Source of the DNA: Apoderus coryli
Taxonomy: Eukaryota > Arthropoda > Insecta > Coleoptera > Attelabidae
Length of the DNA: 64,000 bases
Assembly (NCBI GenBank): GCA_911728435.2
Contig: OU452206.1
Coordinates: forward strand, 15,778,297-15,842,296
Reading direction: 5' to 3'
Part shown: in pieces, positions 22,651-34,350 of the stretch
Numbering within the stretch: the stretch's first letter is position 1
Layout: each line of letters opens with the position of its first letter
Position numbers and translations under genes: made by a program
Notes under the pieces: generated by a model
Database searches by the model: none
The model's input: the letters and a program-made list of their open reading frames with translations, nothing else
What the model was told of the DNA's origin: nothing

Positions 22651-22715
22651 GGCCAGAGCTGGGATTCGAACCCAGAACCTTCCACATGCGAGTCGCATGC
22701 TCTATCAATGACGCC
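22651..22715 (-). tRNA. tRNA-like pseudogene or SINE head
   Basis: The minus strand has a clear T-arm (ctgggttcgaatcccag), a five-base anticodon-stem candidate (gcatg/catgt with loop cgactcg) and a D-arm-like tgatagagca. The 5' acceptor strand does not pair with the 3' strand and position 33 of the loop is not T, so it is not a working tRNA. Read naively the anticodon would be ACT. Best seen as a tRNA-derived relic. Confidence 0.45.
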
Positions 22716-23319
22716 AAAAACCCCTCGAGCAAATTTGCGTCAAATACAACGCATAGCGTAAATATCTACTGATGTGGTCCCGGCTTAACACGTTCGCTGC
22801 TCATGACGCACAAGTGGCGTCCTAGCAATACTTACCCCAGTGCTCAGGACGCACATGTATCGGCTTGGTGACTATTGTAATATAATTACATGTCAATTTA
22901 CGAGCGCTACAATAATGCTTGTGATTTCGTGGGAGCACGTTGTTAAAGGTTTTATTTAAAATCTATGGTGCGTGGTTTGCGTTTTGATTTGATTTTTTTG
23001 TAATTGCCGACAGGTGGCGGTCTTTTGTTTATTTTCGTAATACCTATATATGATACATGTTTTCCATAAATTTTAACACTTAGTTCCATTTTATGAAATA
23101 TGTACCTAGTTTTCAAAATATGTTTTTAATCATTTTAGTTGAAAAATTAACGTAGATTTTTAATTTTTTTTAAGTTTGTAAATTGCATTATTTGCATGTT
23201 TTATTTGTATGTTTTATTTGTTTTTTAAATTTATAAAACTATTTTAAAATTTTGTTTCATAACTTTTAGGTTCGAGTTTATTTTCTTGTTTGTTACCATT
23301 GTTGTAATAATATTGATTT

Positions 23320-26202
23320 CAGTGGGGTATTTGAGCAATCTGGGCGGCCAAAAATATATAAATCAAATAAGTTATACTTCAGGAAGAATTGAGTAAATTT
23401 AGGATATTTGTAAGTATAATGTATAGTAAAACCAAAAAAATAGACACGTATGTACAGTGTGTCCACTAGTAATCTACATTTGGGTAACTTTATTATTAAT
23501 TTTACAAACATATTATAAAAAAATTCGAATAAAAAAATGTTTTAACTGGATGAATCCCATCCTTCCTCGTCTGAATCAACAGTCTCTTCTTCATCATCCG
23601 TTGATGATTCCGACTGCGACTCTGTTTGCACATTAGGTGAAGCCGAAAGTAACAAAGTTAGTGTTTCTTTGGAAAACGGTTTACTATGCTTTTTAGGTAT
23701 TGGTCTCATTCCAGTTATAATAGGATCGGAAGTAAGCAACAGCCTATTCAACACATCCAAATTGCAAGATTCTCTTGAAAACTTTCTTGCAAAATTTTGG
23801 CGATCGATCCTGAAATGCCTATTACGTGCTTCTGATGCCTCCTCTGATAATTCACCTATCGGAAGCAGCGCATTTTCGATAACCATTGGGCCATGAATTA
23901 ATATTTTGTGCATAGTGGGAGTCATTGGATGCCACGGGAAGAGCTGGATGTAGATTTCTGCAGTTTCCTTTGCATAATCCGAAAATTTTTCTATGTTAAT
24001 TTTATGTCCACACGATAATACTTCTAAAATTATTTTTAATCTGTATATAAAGTGCTTGTCAATCCCAGTAATTTCTGCCGACAATTCGTGGTTCTCAAAA
24101 AATCTTCGACTGGTATTGCCATCGTTTGTGTTACCAAATCCAGGTTTAGGTACATCTACTATTAAGCCCAGTTTTCGTCGAAAATCATCCTGTATTTGTA
24201 TTTTTCTTTGCTTCACTGCAGCTTTTTCTGTGTCTGTCCTCAGTTGCCACTTTTTTATATGTAACTTGTAGGATAAATGTAAAATTGTTTCAAAAAATCG
24301 GATTCGCGCATGTAAAATAGACAGTCCGAAGTTTAGTGCCTCTGGATTAGCGTCTCTTTTTACGTTTAAATTATTAAAATCTTTGGATGTTATCCCACAG
24401 ATATAGCATCTCATTGTTGATGTAGTATTTGTGGCAGCATTGCAGACTTTTCCGTCAACCATGGTGAACATCATACTATAGTCAACACTGTAACAGTTAT
24501 TATCTATCGTGACTTTTGTCTGTTGTAAATTATTTATGGCAGCTTTCACGTAATCTATTTCTTGCATTGTTATATCTGTGGTTTCTTTAACAAACCTAAT
24601 TCGTATGGGGCGGCAATAACGGGGAGATGACGGAGTAGGATTCTGCCATATAACCTCATTGCTTTTGGACCTTTTTAGCTGAAGGGGTACAAAAGAAATA
24701 AGTTGGCGTCAAAAGCAGCATCGTTACCAAATCTTTGTTTGAATTGAACTTGTTGTGCTCCATCACAACCCCACTTGCACATCAAAACAAACGTATCGCT
24801 TCTTTCGGTATGCAGTTTTAAAACTTCTTCTAATGGGTCAATAATCGAGTAGCGGTATGGTCCATTAAGCTTTGCAGTTTTACTTCAGCACAAGTTTCGT
24901 TTACTAAGTATGCTGCCTTATCAGGGTAGCACTCTAGTTTAGCTTTTTGTAGAAGACTATAAGAAGGAAATAACTTTTTCTGAGTGCTTCTTATTATTTC
25001 GTACTGCCTCCTGGAAAGTCCTGCTTCAACAAACATGGCAATAGCCTGCTTTGGCGACAATTGAGAGCTGACACTTTTTAACTGAGTACGAGAAAAAGCT
25101 TTCTTATATTTTGTTGCTCGTTTTGGGGTACTTGTAATTGCTTTTAGAACTAAGGAAGCATCTCTTTTGCCACTTTCTACTAGCTTAGACTGCGTCGCGT
25201 AAGTGAGCACCTCTAAGTTAGTTGTTTTGCGAAGCCCTTCGGTTTTTCTTCTTTTAGTCCTCTCACTTGATGCCTCAAACAACTTTGCGGGTCTCTTTAC
25301 AACCTTTAGAATATGAAATGTTCCTTGGAGCCATTCGTTATTTTTCTTTAAGAAGTATTCTTCTTTTCTTAACGCTTTAGACCACCTGCTTTTTACTTCT
25401 GACTTAAAATGTGACAAATCGTGCTTTAGTGTACTAATTTGCTCCGTTGAAAAATCTTCCGATTCGAGAAGATGGTTTTCTAGAAATTCCAACTTTTCGT
25501 TCATGGTATTCAAATTTTGTCGCTACATAATAGAAAATAAATGTTTTCTAGTCAGTACTCGTACACTTGACGGCCCTGAAAAAAAACAACAATTAAGAAC
25601 GGAAAAAGGAAATAATTAATACCAGTAGTTATTATATCGATTTTACATGTAGTTATTTGCTCTAAATAGCAATAATTTACAAAATCGCATTATTTCGCAA
25701 AAAAAAAATTACATTTTTTGAAGAACAAAGCCTAAACTTTCAAAACAAACTGATATCGATTCCGGGAAATATCCGGAAGTACAACTTTGTTCCTAAAAAG
25801 TAAAACTAGATTGAAAAAAAAAGCATGAAAACAAACTATCAATAGAAAAAGCTAATTTTAAAATTACTAAAATGCATTATATAACAAAGATTTGTGAAAA
25901 CTAAACACACTTACCTGGTTCTCCACAATCCATAATGTATTATTTTATAAGTCTAAATAAACAATACAAATCACAACACTCTTTAACTACACATCTGCTA
26001 ACTACGGCGGAAATTAATATGTCTGCTTTAGGATAGCCGAATTTCAACTGATCGTACGATTGTGAACAGTGTGCTATAAGGTGGAGAAGGGATTTATTAT
26101 ATGCCTAAACTATCCCTGCTTATAAAATACACGTATTTTCTACCTGCGATAAAGTTTACGAAATCGATTTATGGCCGGCCAGATTGCTCAAATACCCCAC
26201 TG
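23320..26202 (-). mobile_element. RAG1/Transib-like DNA transposon, inserted in the TTAA element
   Basis: 2.88 kb flanked by inverted repeats CAGTGGGGTATTTGAGCAAT (left) and its complement at the right, matching for about 30 bp with one mismatch (ctgg[g/c]cggcc). On the right the repeat is preceded outward by CA, making CACAGTG, the same heptamer as in V(D)J signals; the left end reads TTCAGTG. No clear target-site duplication is seen. One transposase gene on the minus strand occupies 23542-25513, with about 690 bp of 5' and 220 bp of 3' flank. Confidence 0.75.
23542..25513 (-). pseudogene. RAG1/Transib-like transposase, two frameshifts
   Basis: Three minus-strand frames make one protein of about 660 residues. 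Part 1 (25513 to ~24840): basic N-terminus, then LSPKQAIAMFVEAGLSRRQY, FPSYSLLQKAKLECYP and LQSLMDHTATRLL. Part 2 (~24842-24675): KWGCDGAQQVQFKQRF with the first catalytic Asp (24762-24764). Part 3 (~24690-23542): PSSPRYCRPIRIRFVKE, TMVDGKVCNA with the second Asp (24454-24456), CYICG, HIKKWQLR, NDGNTSRRFF, HPMTPTMHKILIHG, and IGELSEEASEARNRHFR, whose second conserved Glu aligns with the catalytic Glu of RAG1 (IGAWASEGNESGNK). An acidic serine-rich tail ends the protein. Length and motif order fit Transib. Two frameshifts (~24840 and ~24688) are the only breaks I see, so the copy is inactive but not old. Another CMC-type family is a less likely alternative. Confidence 0.75.
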
Positions 26203-26424
26203 TGCGTTGATGAGCACTGAGCGATTAAAACTTAGACCCAGTGCTCAAGCCGCCACATGTGCGTCGTGTTTTTTTGCAAAAAAAAAAAACAGAAAAAATT
26301 ACATAAAAAAGAATTATATTACACTAATAACTCGTTAAAACATAAACATTTACAAAACAAAAGTTTGTTGTGTTCTAGCACCAGCAGTGCTCATAAAAAA
26401 ATTGATGAGCAGCGACCGTGTTAA

Positions 26425-27242
26425 CACTAGAATCATGCCTATTTTAACTGCAAAAATGAATTACTGCCCATCAACGTTTTAAAATTCCATTAATGCTTGT
26501 ATCCAATAATATTCAAATTAACAAATTTAATTTAATGGATATTTTGTATAGTCATACACATTGTAGATAATAATTATAATTATTATGCGCATTTAAGTGT
26601 TTACGTTCACAAAATCCAACAAGCTTTTCAATAATAAATCACCTGTACATGTACATTTTATCGTATTCCACATTCTAAAAAGTATTTATTGAAAACTTGT
26701 TTTATGTAAAATAGAAATGGGAGTTGTGTATGCCAAGTGAATATTTTTTCTACATTACAGAATTAGGCATGATTTATTATGTGTACGATCCAATTAATAT
26801 AAACAAATGAAAAAAAAATGTTTTTGTATTATCAAACAGCTATAGTGCAACCGCTGTTTTTACTCACTTGTTTTTATGGCGCATTCCTTTTACAAATATA
26901 ATCTTTTATTTACAGCCGTATACGGAATGTTGAGATTTATGACTTGTTAAAAGTTGGTAAATGTCGCTCAAAATTTTACATACAGTGGTTTTATTTTCAA
27001 ACCCGCTGCCACCTAGAATAATTCGACATCTAAAGTAGACACGATTGGCAGCAAAAACCAGTTGATTTGAGAAGGGATACAAAATTCAACAAGGAATTGT
27101 TCGACCGCAAAATCCACGGGTTCTTTTTTGCCGAAAATGGAGTCTACTTCACATGAGTTGACTATTCACTGTGGCAAGTTTTTAAATGAAAGCACTGTAG
27201 AATAATCTAAACATAATTTGCGGATCATCTTAAAAGAAAATA
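26425..27242. other. no recognised gene
   Basis: AT-rich. A minus-strand stretch at 26950-27180 reads in coding-like fashion for short runs but matches no family I know. Confidence 0.25.
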
Positions 27243-28774
27243 AACTGTTGCCCTCGAGGCACGAATAGCTCGTCATATTTAAGTGTAAAACTAATAATTT
27301 TCTGACCTTTTTGTCTATGCCAAGTTCTTGTACGCAAAATAGTTGGATTTTTTTAGTTTTATTATAAAATTTGTTTTGCCCCCTTTTCTACTATTTACGA
27401 ACGCCTATGAAAACATAATTGTTATGCTGCATGTGTAGGTTATCTTATATCAAAGCTATATATAATTAGCCAATTTTTCTGTTATATTTGGATTTTTTTT
27501 TTTTTGCTTTTGGCCCTTTTTTACACTATTTTTGAATGCCTATGTGAACCAGTTCATTTATGTAACATTTTTTAGGTTATATTCTATCACATCTATAAAA
27601 AATTATTCCGTATTTCGAATAAGTTTAGGAAGTATATATTTTTTTTATTTTGACCTGCTTTACACTATTTACGAACGCCTATGGAAACAAGTTATTTATA
27701 ACACATTTTATAGGTTATATTCTAACAAAGCTATAAATAACTACTCAATATTTCTGCTATGTTTAAGAAATACGTTTTTTTCTAACCTTTTTACCCCATT
27801 TTACACTTTTTTCGAAGTCAATGTGGTCTAATTGGTTAGGTTAAATATTTTAGGTTATATTTAACCTAAGCGCAAAAAATTATTCAATATTTCGGATAAG
27901 TTTAAGAACTATGATTTTTTTAATTTTTGAACCCTCTTTTAAACCCCTTGCCTACGCTCAATGTTAATCACCACCTATAAATATCTTGTAGTATTTTCGT
28001 ACTCAATGTAGTTAAAATCCGTTAAGTGGTTTTTGAGTTATCACGGATACAAATTTTTTCTGACCCTTTTATAGAATTTTTACGGACGCCTATGGTACAT
28101 AATTTTTGTCGTGTATTTTTAACACCAATTCAACTAGTTAAATATAAAAAGTTTTACATTTTAAATATGTTTTTTATTTTACCCCCTTTTCTACTATTTA
28201 TGAACGCTTTTTTTTTTTTTTTCGTTTTTGACCCTTTTTTTAGATTACTTTCGAACGGCTATGTGAACCAATTCTTTTATGGAATATTTTTTATCTTATA
28301 TTGTATCAGAACTATGAAAAATTATTCCGTATTTCGGATAAGTTTAGGAAATACATATTTTTTATGTTTTGACCCTTTTTCCACTATTTACGAACGCCTA
28401 TGGAAGTAAGTTATTTATGACACATTTTATAGGTTATATTCTATCAAACCTATAAATAACTAGTTAATATTTCTGCTATGTTTAAGAAATACGTTTTTTT
28501 TAAACCTTTTTTACCCCATTTTACACTATTTTCGAACGCCAATGTGGTCTAATATTTTATGTTCAATATTTTAGGTTATATTCAATAAAAAATTATGCAG
28601 TATTTCCGATAAGTTTAGGAACTATGAATTTTTTTAATTTTTGAATCCTCTTTTAAACCCCTTGCCTACGCTCAATGTTCCCCAAAATCTAATCAGCTGC
28701 TTGCCATGTCCAATAGTATTTTTGTACCAAATTTGGTTAAAATCTGTTAAGTGGTTTTTGCGTTTTCATGGATG
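27243..28774 (-). mobile_element. box-139 repeat family, copy C
   Basis: Inverted relative to copy A. Starts with the complement of cctcgagggcaacag, passes the 'gaatagct-c-catatttaagtg' terminus, then repeated cgaacgcctatg boxes about 140 bp apart, the 'ttaagtggtttttg' blocks, and stops within 'gcgttttcatggat' just before where the (CTGT)n tract and left terminus should be. It is there joined to a LINE fragment. Confidence 0.7.
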
Positions 28775-28784
28775 ACTAGAACCT

Positions 28785-28945
28785 TCCAGGCTCACTATTG
28801 AGTCTATGCACAACCTCACTCAAATAGATTTTATAGGAAGAGTCTATCTCTAACTTTATATTCCACCGCAATGCTCTAGATTCACTGAAAAATTGAGGGT
28901 CACCTGAAACATTATAATATGTTTTCCAAAGCCTAGACTTCAAAA
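28785..28945 (-). pseudogene. Jockey/CR1-type LINE fragment, endonuclease-RT linker
   Basis: The minus strand reads KSRLWKTYYNVSGDPQFF followed by RALRWNIKLEIDSSYKIYLS and VHRLNSEPGRF without a stop. The same layout occurs in the LINE at 40050 (KSKLWKKYKTFGDPQFFNDF, RRLSSDPNNFW). About 53 residues remain. Confidence 0.6.
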
Positions 28946-30111
28946 CACTTGGAAATGTGATGAGATCTCTTCAGACAACTTCATAACAATGGGAGGTCCT
29001 TGAGCAAACAAAAATGTTCTTAATTCTGTGGTTTGTTCTTGATTACTGCTTGCTGTTTAAAGATTCTTTACCTAGGTCCGTTTACTCATAAAAATGCTGT
29101 AAACTTCTTCATGATCATGCAGCATAGCCGATCGACAAGAATCTTTGTCATCTTCTGAAGTGAAATGCAAGTTGTTTTTAAGTTTGGTTCCCAATACATC
29201 TTGGATAACCCAAGGTACCCAGAACTCCAAACAATGTCTTGAGTTTACCCACATTTCACGGGGCAAAGTTTGATACAGCATTTATTTTCTATATTGGCGC
29301 AAATCTAAAACGTTTAAACTGCTTCACGAGTCGCCGACAAAATGAATCAAGCATCAACTGATTCCAAACCCTTTTGGGCACAAAAACCATTACATAACCC
29401 TAAGTGTTATGCAGAGAAAACACCTGTACATTATACCAATCCTTCTTTTCTTTTTTGAGGTATAATATAATAGAAAGAAAGACAAATAATGGCGCTGGAG
29501 ATCCCATAGATGTTTTCATTAGGTAATTTAGTTTTATTATGTTTTTTTTTCTCTCTTGTATAAAGGTGTACCTATATAATATTATATTATACATACCTAC
29601 CCGTAATTATTTCCAAATGGCTTGCATATTCATGGCCACGGAACTAACAACACACAACCACAACTAGTCGAACGAGTTCGCCAAGAAAACAGACTTTGAA
29701 AAGAGAATGAACGTCGCGTCGTCGTCGGTCGGCAATAGAAAAAACTTTATGTGCTTATATAAAAATGTGTTTATAGGTAGAATTTTTAGAACGTATTTTC
29801 TACATAGTTTTCACGGCACTGGCGTACATCATATCTATTATTCAATATATAGTACAAGAAATAAACACCTCTCAATATCTTTTTCGTCCCCTTCAAAGTA
29901 ATCCTCCTCAGATATAAAACACTTTATCGACGCAACTATGGCCGTTTGGTTTGAAACAGATGTGGCGGTGTGCATGGGTGTCGCATGGGAAAAATAATTA
30001 TAAGTTCATGTTTGGTTGTTACCAGACTCAGCGTTAATTTATATTTACGCTGACAAACTGGGCATTAGTAAACATGTCATCCTCTGATAATGCAGAATGA
30101 AGATATTTATT
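28946..30111. other. unassigned; CpG-rich patch at 29650-29745
   Basis: A minus-strand frame at 29072-29281 (69 residues) has no family features. Around 29700-29730 a run of CpG-rich triplets (aacgtcgcgtcgtcgtcgg) opens a frame MNVASSSVGNRK; the patch is unlike the neighbouring AT-rich DNA and could be a host exon or alternative promoter, but no donor site supports that. Confidence 0.3.
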
Positions 30112-30159
30112 AGCTCTCCAAATCATATATGTAATATTATATTGTATATGGAGACTATT

Positions 30160-30936
30160 CTTCTTCTTAAAGTGCCATATCCATTTCAATGAATGTTGGC
30201 AACAATTATAGCGAACTCTTCTCGGTTCTGTGCGGCTCTAAATAGTGTATGGGCGTCTAGGTTTGTCCAGTCCCTGATGTTTTTGAGCCATGAATGTTTT
30301 TTCCTGCCTACGCCCCGTTTCCCTTCGATTTTCCCTTCCATTATTACTTTCAGGAATTGGTACCTTGTGTTGCGAAGTATGTGACCAAGATATGCAGTTT
30401 TCCTTCGTTTTATTATGGTAAGGAGTTCTCTGTCTCTGCCCATTCTATTCAAGACCTCAGCGTTGGTGATATGTGCGATCCAAGGTATCTTTAGAAGTCT
30501 TCTGAAAATCCACATTTCGAACGCTTCCAGTTTGTTGAGGGTATTGACTTTAAATAAGACGGAATAGACATAGCCCTTAACAAAGCGGTACCTTAGTTTT
30601 AAGTTAAGGCTTGAGTTAGTCAATAGTTTCTTCATACTGAGGAATGTTTTCCTGGCTTGTTCTATTCGACAGATTATTTCCGTGTCTGGATTTAAGTCTT
30701 CAGTAATCCAATGACCGAGATATTTAAACTTTGAAACGCATTCAATAGGGTTTCCATATATGAGGAGGTTTGTTCGGGCCGCCGGTGTTTTGCTTACAAC
30801 CATCATTTTCGTTTTATCGATATTTATCCGCAGTGATAGTTGGTCTCCTTCAGATGTTATTTTGTCAAGTAGCCGTTGTAATGCTTCTGGACTGTCGGCA
30901 ATTATAACTGTGTCATCTGCGTATCGCAAATTATTT
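30160..30936 (-). mobile_element. RTE-type LINE insertion, 5'-truncated, with target-site duplication
   Basis: The insertion interrupts copy B of the box-139 repeat. GGAGACTATT occurs immediately on both sides (30150-30159 and 30937-30946), a perfect 10-bp duplication. The 3' end (low coordinate) carries a short (TTC)n tail as typical of RTE elements. The 5' end is cut just before the YADD box of the RT. Confidence 0.85.
30186..30929 (-). CDS. RTE-type LINE reverse transcriptase, C-terminal 247 residues
   Basis: An unbroken frame starts at a chance methionine just before the catalytic YADDT box (residues 3-7) and runs through the thumb (INIDKTKMMVVSK, FKYLGHWITED), the RRLLKIPWI block and the C-terminal YLGHILRN ... 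KRGVGRKKHSWLKNIRDW, as in RTE/BovB-type proteins. It is complete to its stop but lacks the endonuclease and the N-terminal two-thirds of RT, so it is a dead-on-arrival insertion. The lack of any stop over 744 bp and the perfect target duplication indicate a recent event. Confidence 0.85.
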   Translation of the reverse strand: MRYADDTVIIADSPEALQRLLDKITSEGDQLSLRINIDKTKMMVVSKTPAARTNLLIYGNPIECVSKFKYLGHWITEDLNPDTEIICRIEQARKTFLSMKKLLTNSSLNLKLRYRFVKGYVYSVLFKVNTLNKLEAFEMWIFRRLLKIPWIAHITNAEVLNRMGRDRELLTIIKRRKTAYLGHILRNTRYQFLKVIMEGKIEGKRGVGRKKHSWLKNIRDWTNLDAHTLFRAAQNREEFAIIVANIH

Positions 30937-32475
30937 GGAGACTATTAGTTTCATGAAAATTTTTTTATTTTTAATTTCACCGGAAATACTTGTTTTTGGT
31001 CATTTTATACATAAATAAGTAGATTTAAAAAAATGTCTGTCTGTCTGTATCCACGTAAACGCAAAAACCACTTTTTAACCAAATTTGGTACAAAAATACT
31101 ATTGGACATGGTAAGGAGCTGATTAGATTTTGGGAAACATTGAGCGTATGCAAGGGGTTTAAAAGAGGGTTCAAAAATTAAAAAAAATCATAGTTCTTAA
31201 ACTTCTCCGAAATACTGCATAATTTTTTACGCATTTAATTGAATATAACCTAAAATTGAACATAAAATATTAGACCACATTGGCGTTCGAAAATACTGTA
31301 AAATGGGGTAAAATAGATTTAAAAAAATCGTATTTCTTAAACATAGCAGAAATATTAACAAATTATTTATAGCTTTGAGATAATATAACCTATAAAATGT
31401 GTCATAAATAAGTTACTTTGATAGGCGTTCGTAAATAGTGGAAAAGGGGTCAAAATATAAAAAATATATGTTTCCTAAACTTATTTGAAATATGGAATAA
31501 TTTTTCATAGGTGTGTTACAATATAAGCTAAAAAAATATTCCATAAAAAAATTGGTTCACACAGGCGTTCGAAAATAGTCTAAAAAAGGGTCAAAAACAA
31601 AAAAAAAACGTTTCCCAAATATACCAGAAAAATTGGCTAATTATATATACCTTTGATATAAGATAACCTACAAAATGCAGCATAAAATTTTTATTTACAT
31701 AGGCGTTCGTAAATAGTAGAAAAGGGGGTAAAATAAAAAAAATATTAAAAATGTAAAAAAATTTATATTTAACTAGTTGAATTGGTGTTAAAAATACAAA
31801 AAATACAAAAATTAATGTACCATAGGCGTCCGTGAAAATTCTATTAAAGGGCCAGAAAAAAATTGTATCCGTGATAACTCAAAAACCACTTAACGGATTT
31901 TAACCATATTTGGTACGAAAATACTACAGGATATTTATAGGTGGTGATTAATATTGAGCGTAGGCAAGGGGTTTAAAAGAGGGTTTAAAAATTAAAAAAA
32001 ATCATAGTTCTTAATCTTATCCGAAATGTTGATTAATTTTTTATGCGTTTGACATACGAATAAAGTGTAAAATGGGGTAAAAAGATTAGAAAAACTTAAA
32101 AATAGCAGAAATATTGACTAGTTATTTATAGCTTTGATAGAATATAACCTATAAAATGTGTTATAAATAACTTGTTTTCATAGGCGTTCGTAAATAGTGT
32201 AAAAGGGGGCAAAATAAATTTTATAATAACAAGAATCAACTAGTTTGCGTATAAGAACTTGGCGTAGAAGATCTGAAATATAAAATATGTACGTATAAAT
32301 AGTGCCTCCAAAGAGAAGAAAAAGGAACAAAACCCGATACTTAAAAAAAATAGCTGATGTCACGAACAAAAAAAAGTAAAAATATATATAAATTTTAGAT
32401 CAATGACAAAAAGCTAATAAAATTATTAGTTTTACACTTAAATATGGAGAGCTATTCGTGCCTCGAGGGCAACAG

Positions 32476-33805
32476 TTTATTTTTGTTGTTTTTGGCTACA
32501 GCATGTCTGCGGTATGTAATAAAATTAAACGTATATTTTTCATACTGCCTTTTTAAACAATCTATTCGCTATACAAGATGTGTGCCAAATGAAAACCGGT
32601 CGTAGAAAATGTCATTTTTAACAGAGAATAATATGATTTCCGCAAATGCGTAAAGTAACGAGACGAGACCAATAAAGCTTCGTTTATGCACGAAAGTCAT
32701 ATTATGTTCGATTACCTGGAAATTGCAACAAAATTAATAATAATTAATGTTGTATAATATAATAAAGGGGTCAGTTTAATTGACCTTAGAAATCACCCCC
32801 TTAAATATTACCGCAACTTTTTGAAATACCCTGAAGGTATATAATATTTTGTGGAGTAGACGCTGTTTCATTTCCCAAATTAATATTATTTATTTTGGTG
32901 GTGTATATTGTCACGAGTACAGATTCCAAAATTATTAATAAATAAATATAAATTATAAATAAATAACAAACCCCAGATATTCGATGGAAAAATACAAAAA
33001 TATTATTATCCTGTTTATTCTAGTTTATCTAGATGAGTCACCATTTCTCGATAATCAGTTTCATCAGAATTCACTGTTAATAAACTTAGTCTATTTAAAC
33101 TTGGTATTCGGTGTTTCAATCTTTTAGATAAAGTCCTTATTTTCAATGCCCTCGTAGTTCACATTAAATTAGAGGTTCATATCTAAGTGTTAAAAGGATT
33201 ATTTGTAATAATTGGAGTGTCTCATTAATAGCTTCACACTTGGGAGGGGAATTATAATAGCCCTTATACTTATATTTCTCTCTACAAGTTATAATAAAAT
33301 GTGTGCCCAATTAATTTGTATTAAATGAAGTTAAAGTATTTTCGTATTACATAAAATATATCAATCAAAAGAATCAATTTTGAAAACACTTGTTGTTATT
33401 GCATTGTGTTATCAATAAAATGTTTAGTCTATTTATTGTTTGCTGTCTGCCAGTTCTCGTGTAGGTACTAATCATTTGCCTTTCTTAAATATAAAGTATT
33501 CAAGCATTGCTTCATTCCCTCAGCAACCATTATTACCATTATTATTTGTCTTGTTCATTTTGGTGTGTAATTCATCAAGGCCGGCGAGTAAGCTTACTGC
33601 GTGCCTGACTGAAGAAACACAATATTGTTTAACACATCCGTTTTTTTAACACTTTTGTAAATACCATTAACGAATTGTTTAGTGAAGGTATATCATTGTC
33701 TACCCATTTGTTGCTTGTTGTATTAAATAATATTTTTTTCATGGTTAAATTTTTAAAATGCTGTTTAGACAAAGACGGATTTTTTAATTAAAAAAAAGAA
33801 TCAAG
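32476..33805. other. no recognised gene
   Basis: AT-rich sequence. The small frame at 33440-33649 has no family features. Confidence 0.3.
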
Positions 33806-34350
33806 GGTCATGCCTCCTTTCCTACTATTTTCGAACGCCTATGTAAACAAAATTGTTATGTTGCATGTTGTAGGTTATCTTATATCAAAGCTAGATATAA
33901 TTAGCCAATTTTTCTGTTATATTTGGATTTTTTTTTGTTTTTTACCCTTTTTTACACTATTTTCGAACGCCTGTGTGAACCAGTTCATTTATGTAACATT
34001 TTATAGGTTATATTCTATCAAATCTATAAATAATTAGTTAATATTTCTGCTATGTTTAAGAAATACGTTATTTTTAAATCTTTTTACACTATTTTCGGAC
34101 GCCAATGTGGTGTAATTTTTTATGTTCAATATGTTAGGTTATATTCAATTAAATGCGTAAAATTATGCACTATTTCGGATAAGTTTAAGAACTATGATTT
34201 TTTTTTAATTTTTGAACCCTCTACGCTACGCTCAATGGTTCCCAAAATCTAATCAGCTCCTTGCCATGTCCAATAGTATTTTTGTATCAAATTTGTTTAA
34301 AATCTGTTAAGTTAGGTTTTTGCGTTTTCGTGGATACAGACAGACATGCA
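33806..34350 (-). mobile_element. box-139 repeat family, copy D (short)
   Basis: Inverted relative to copy A: four cgaacgcc boxes, the caatg-tccc-aaaatctaatcagct block, then gcgttttcgtggatacagacagacatgc, where it meets the end of a mariner family 2 element. Both of its own termini are missing. Confidence 0.7.

Larger units (their letters stand above)
22785..26424. mobile_element. TTAA-flanked element (piggyBac-like, non-autonomous), carrying a second transposon
   Basis: TTAA at 22785-22788 and 26421-26424 flank inverted termini CACG(T/G)TCGCTGCTCAT. Inside each end are subterminal repeats with the shared core 'ccagtgctca' and 'gacgcaca-gtgg'. TTAA target sites are typical of piggyBac and a few other superfamilies. 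Without the inner transposon (23320-26202) the element is about 760 bp with no transposase, i.e. a MITE-like derivative. Confidence 0.7.
30112..32475 (+). mobile_element. box-139 repeat family, copy B (split by an RTE LINE)
   Basis: Left terminus agctctccaaatcatatatg at 30112, right terminus through cctcgagggcaacag at about 32475, same orientation as copy A. After removing the LINE insertion the copy is about 1.58 kb with only four CTGT units. Monomers with AGGCGTTCGTAAATAGT boxes recur at about 140-bp spacing. The right flank (tttatttt after gggcaacag) equals that of copy C for eight bases. Confidence 0.75.

Noticed and set aside
22651..22715. Functional tRNA gene
   Set aside because: Acceptor strands do not pair and T33 is missing.
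26196..26204. CACAGTG at the right end as a true recombination signal sequence
   Set aside because: Present at one end only, and the outer CA may belong to the surrounding TTAA element; no nonamer seen.
27532..28409. Plus-strand frames of 99-127 codons in copy C
   Set aside because: Phenylalanine/tyrosine-rich text produced by the ~139-bp monomers; the same pseudo-protein recurs in copies D and E because the DNA repeats.
29072..29281. 69-codon minus-strand frame as a gene
   Set aside because: No family features, no splice context, short; left as unassigned.
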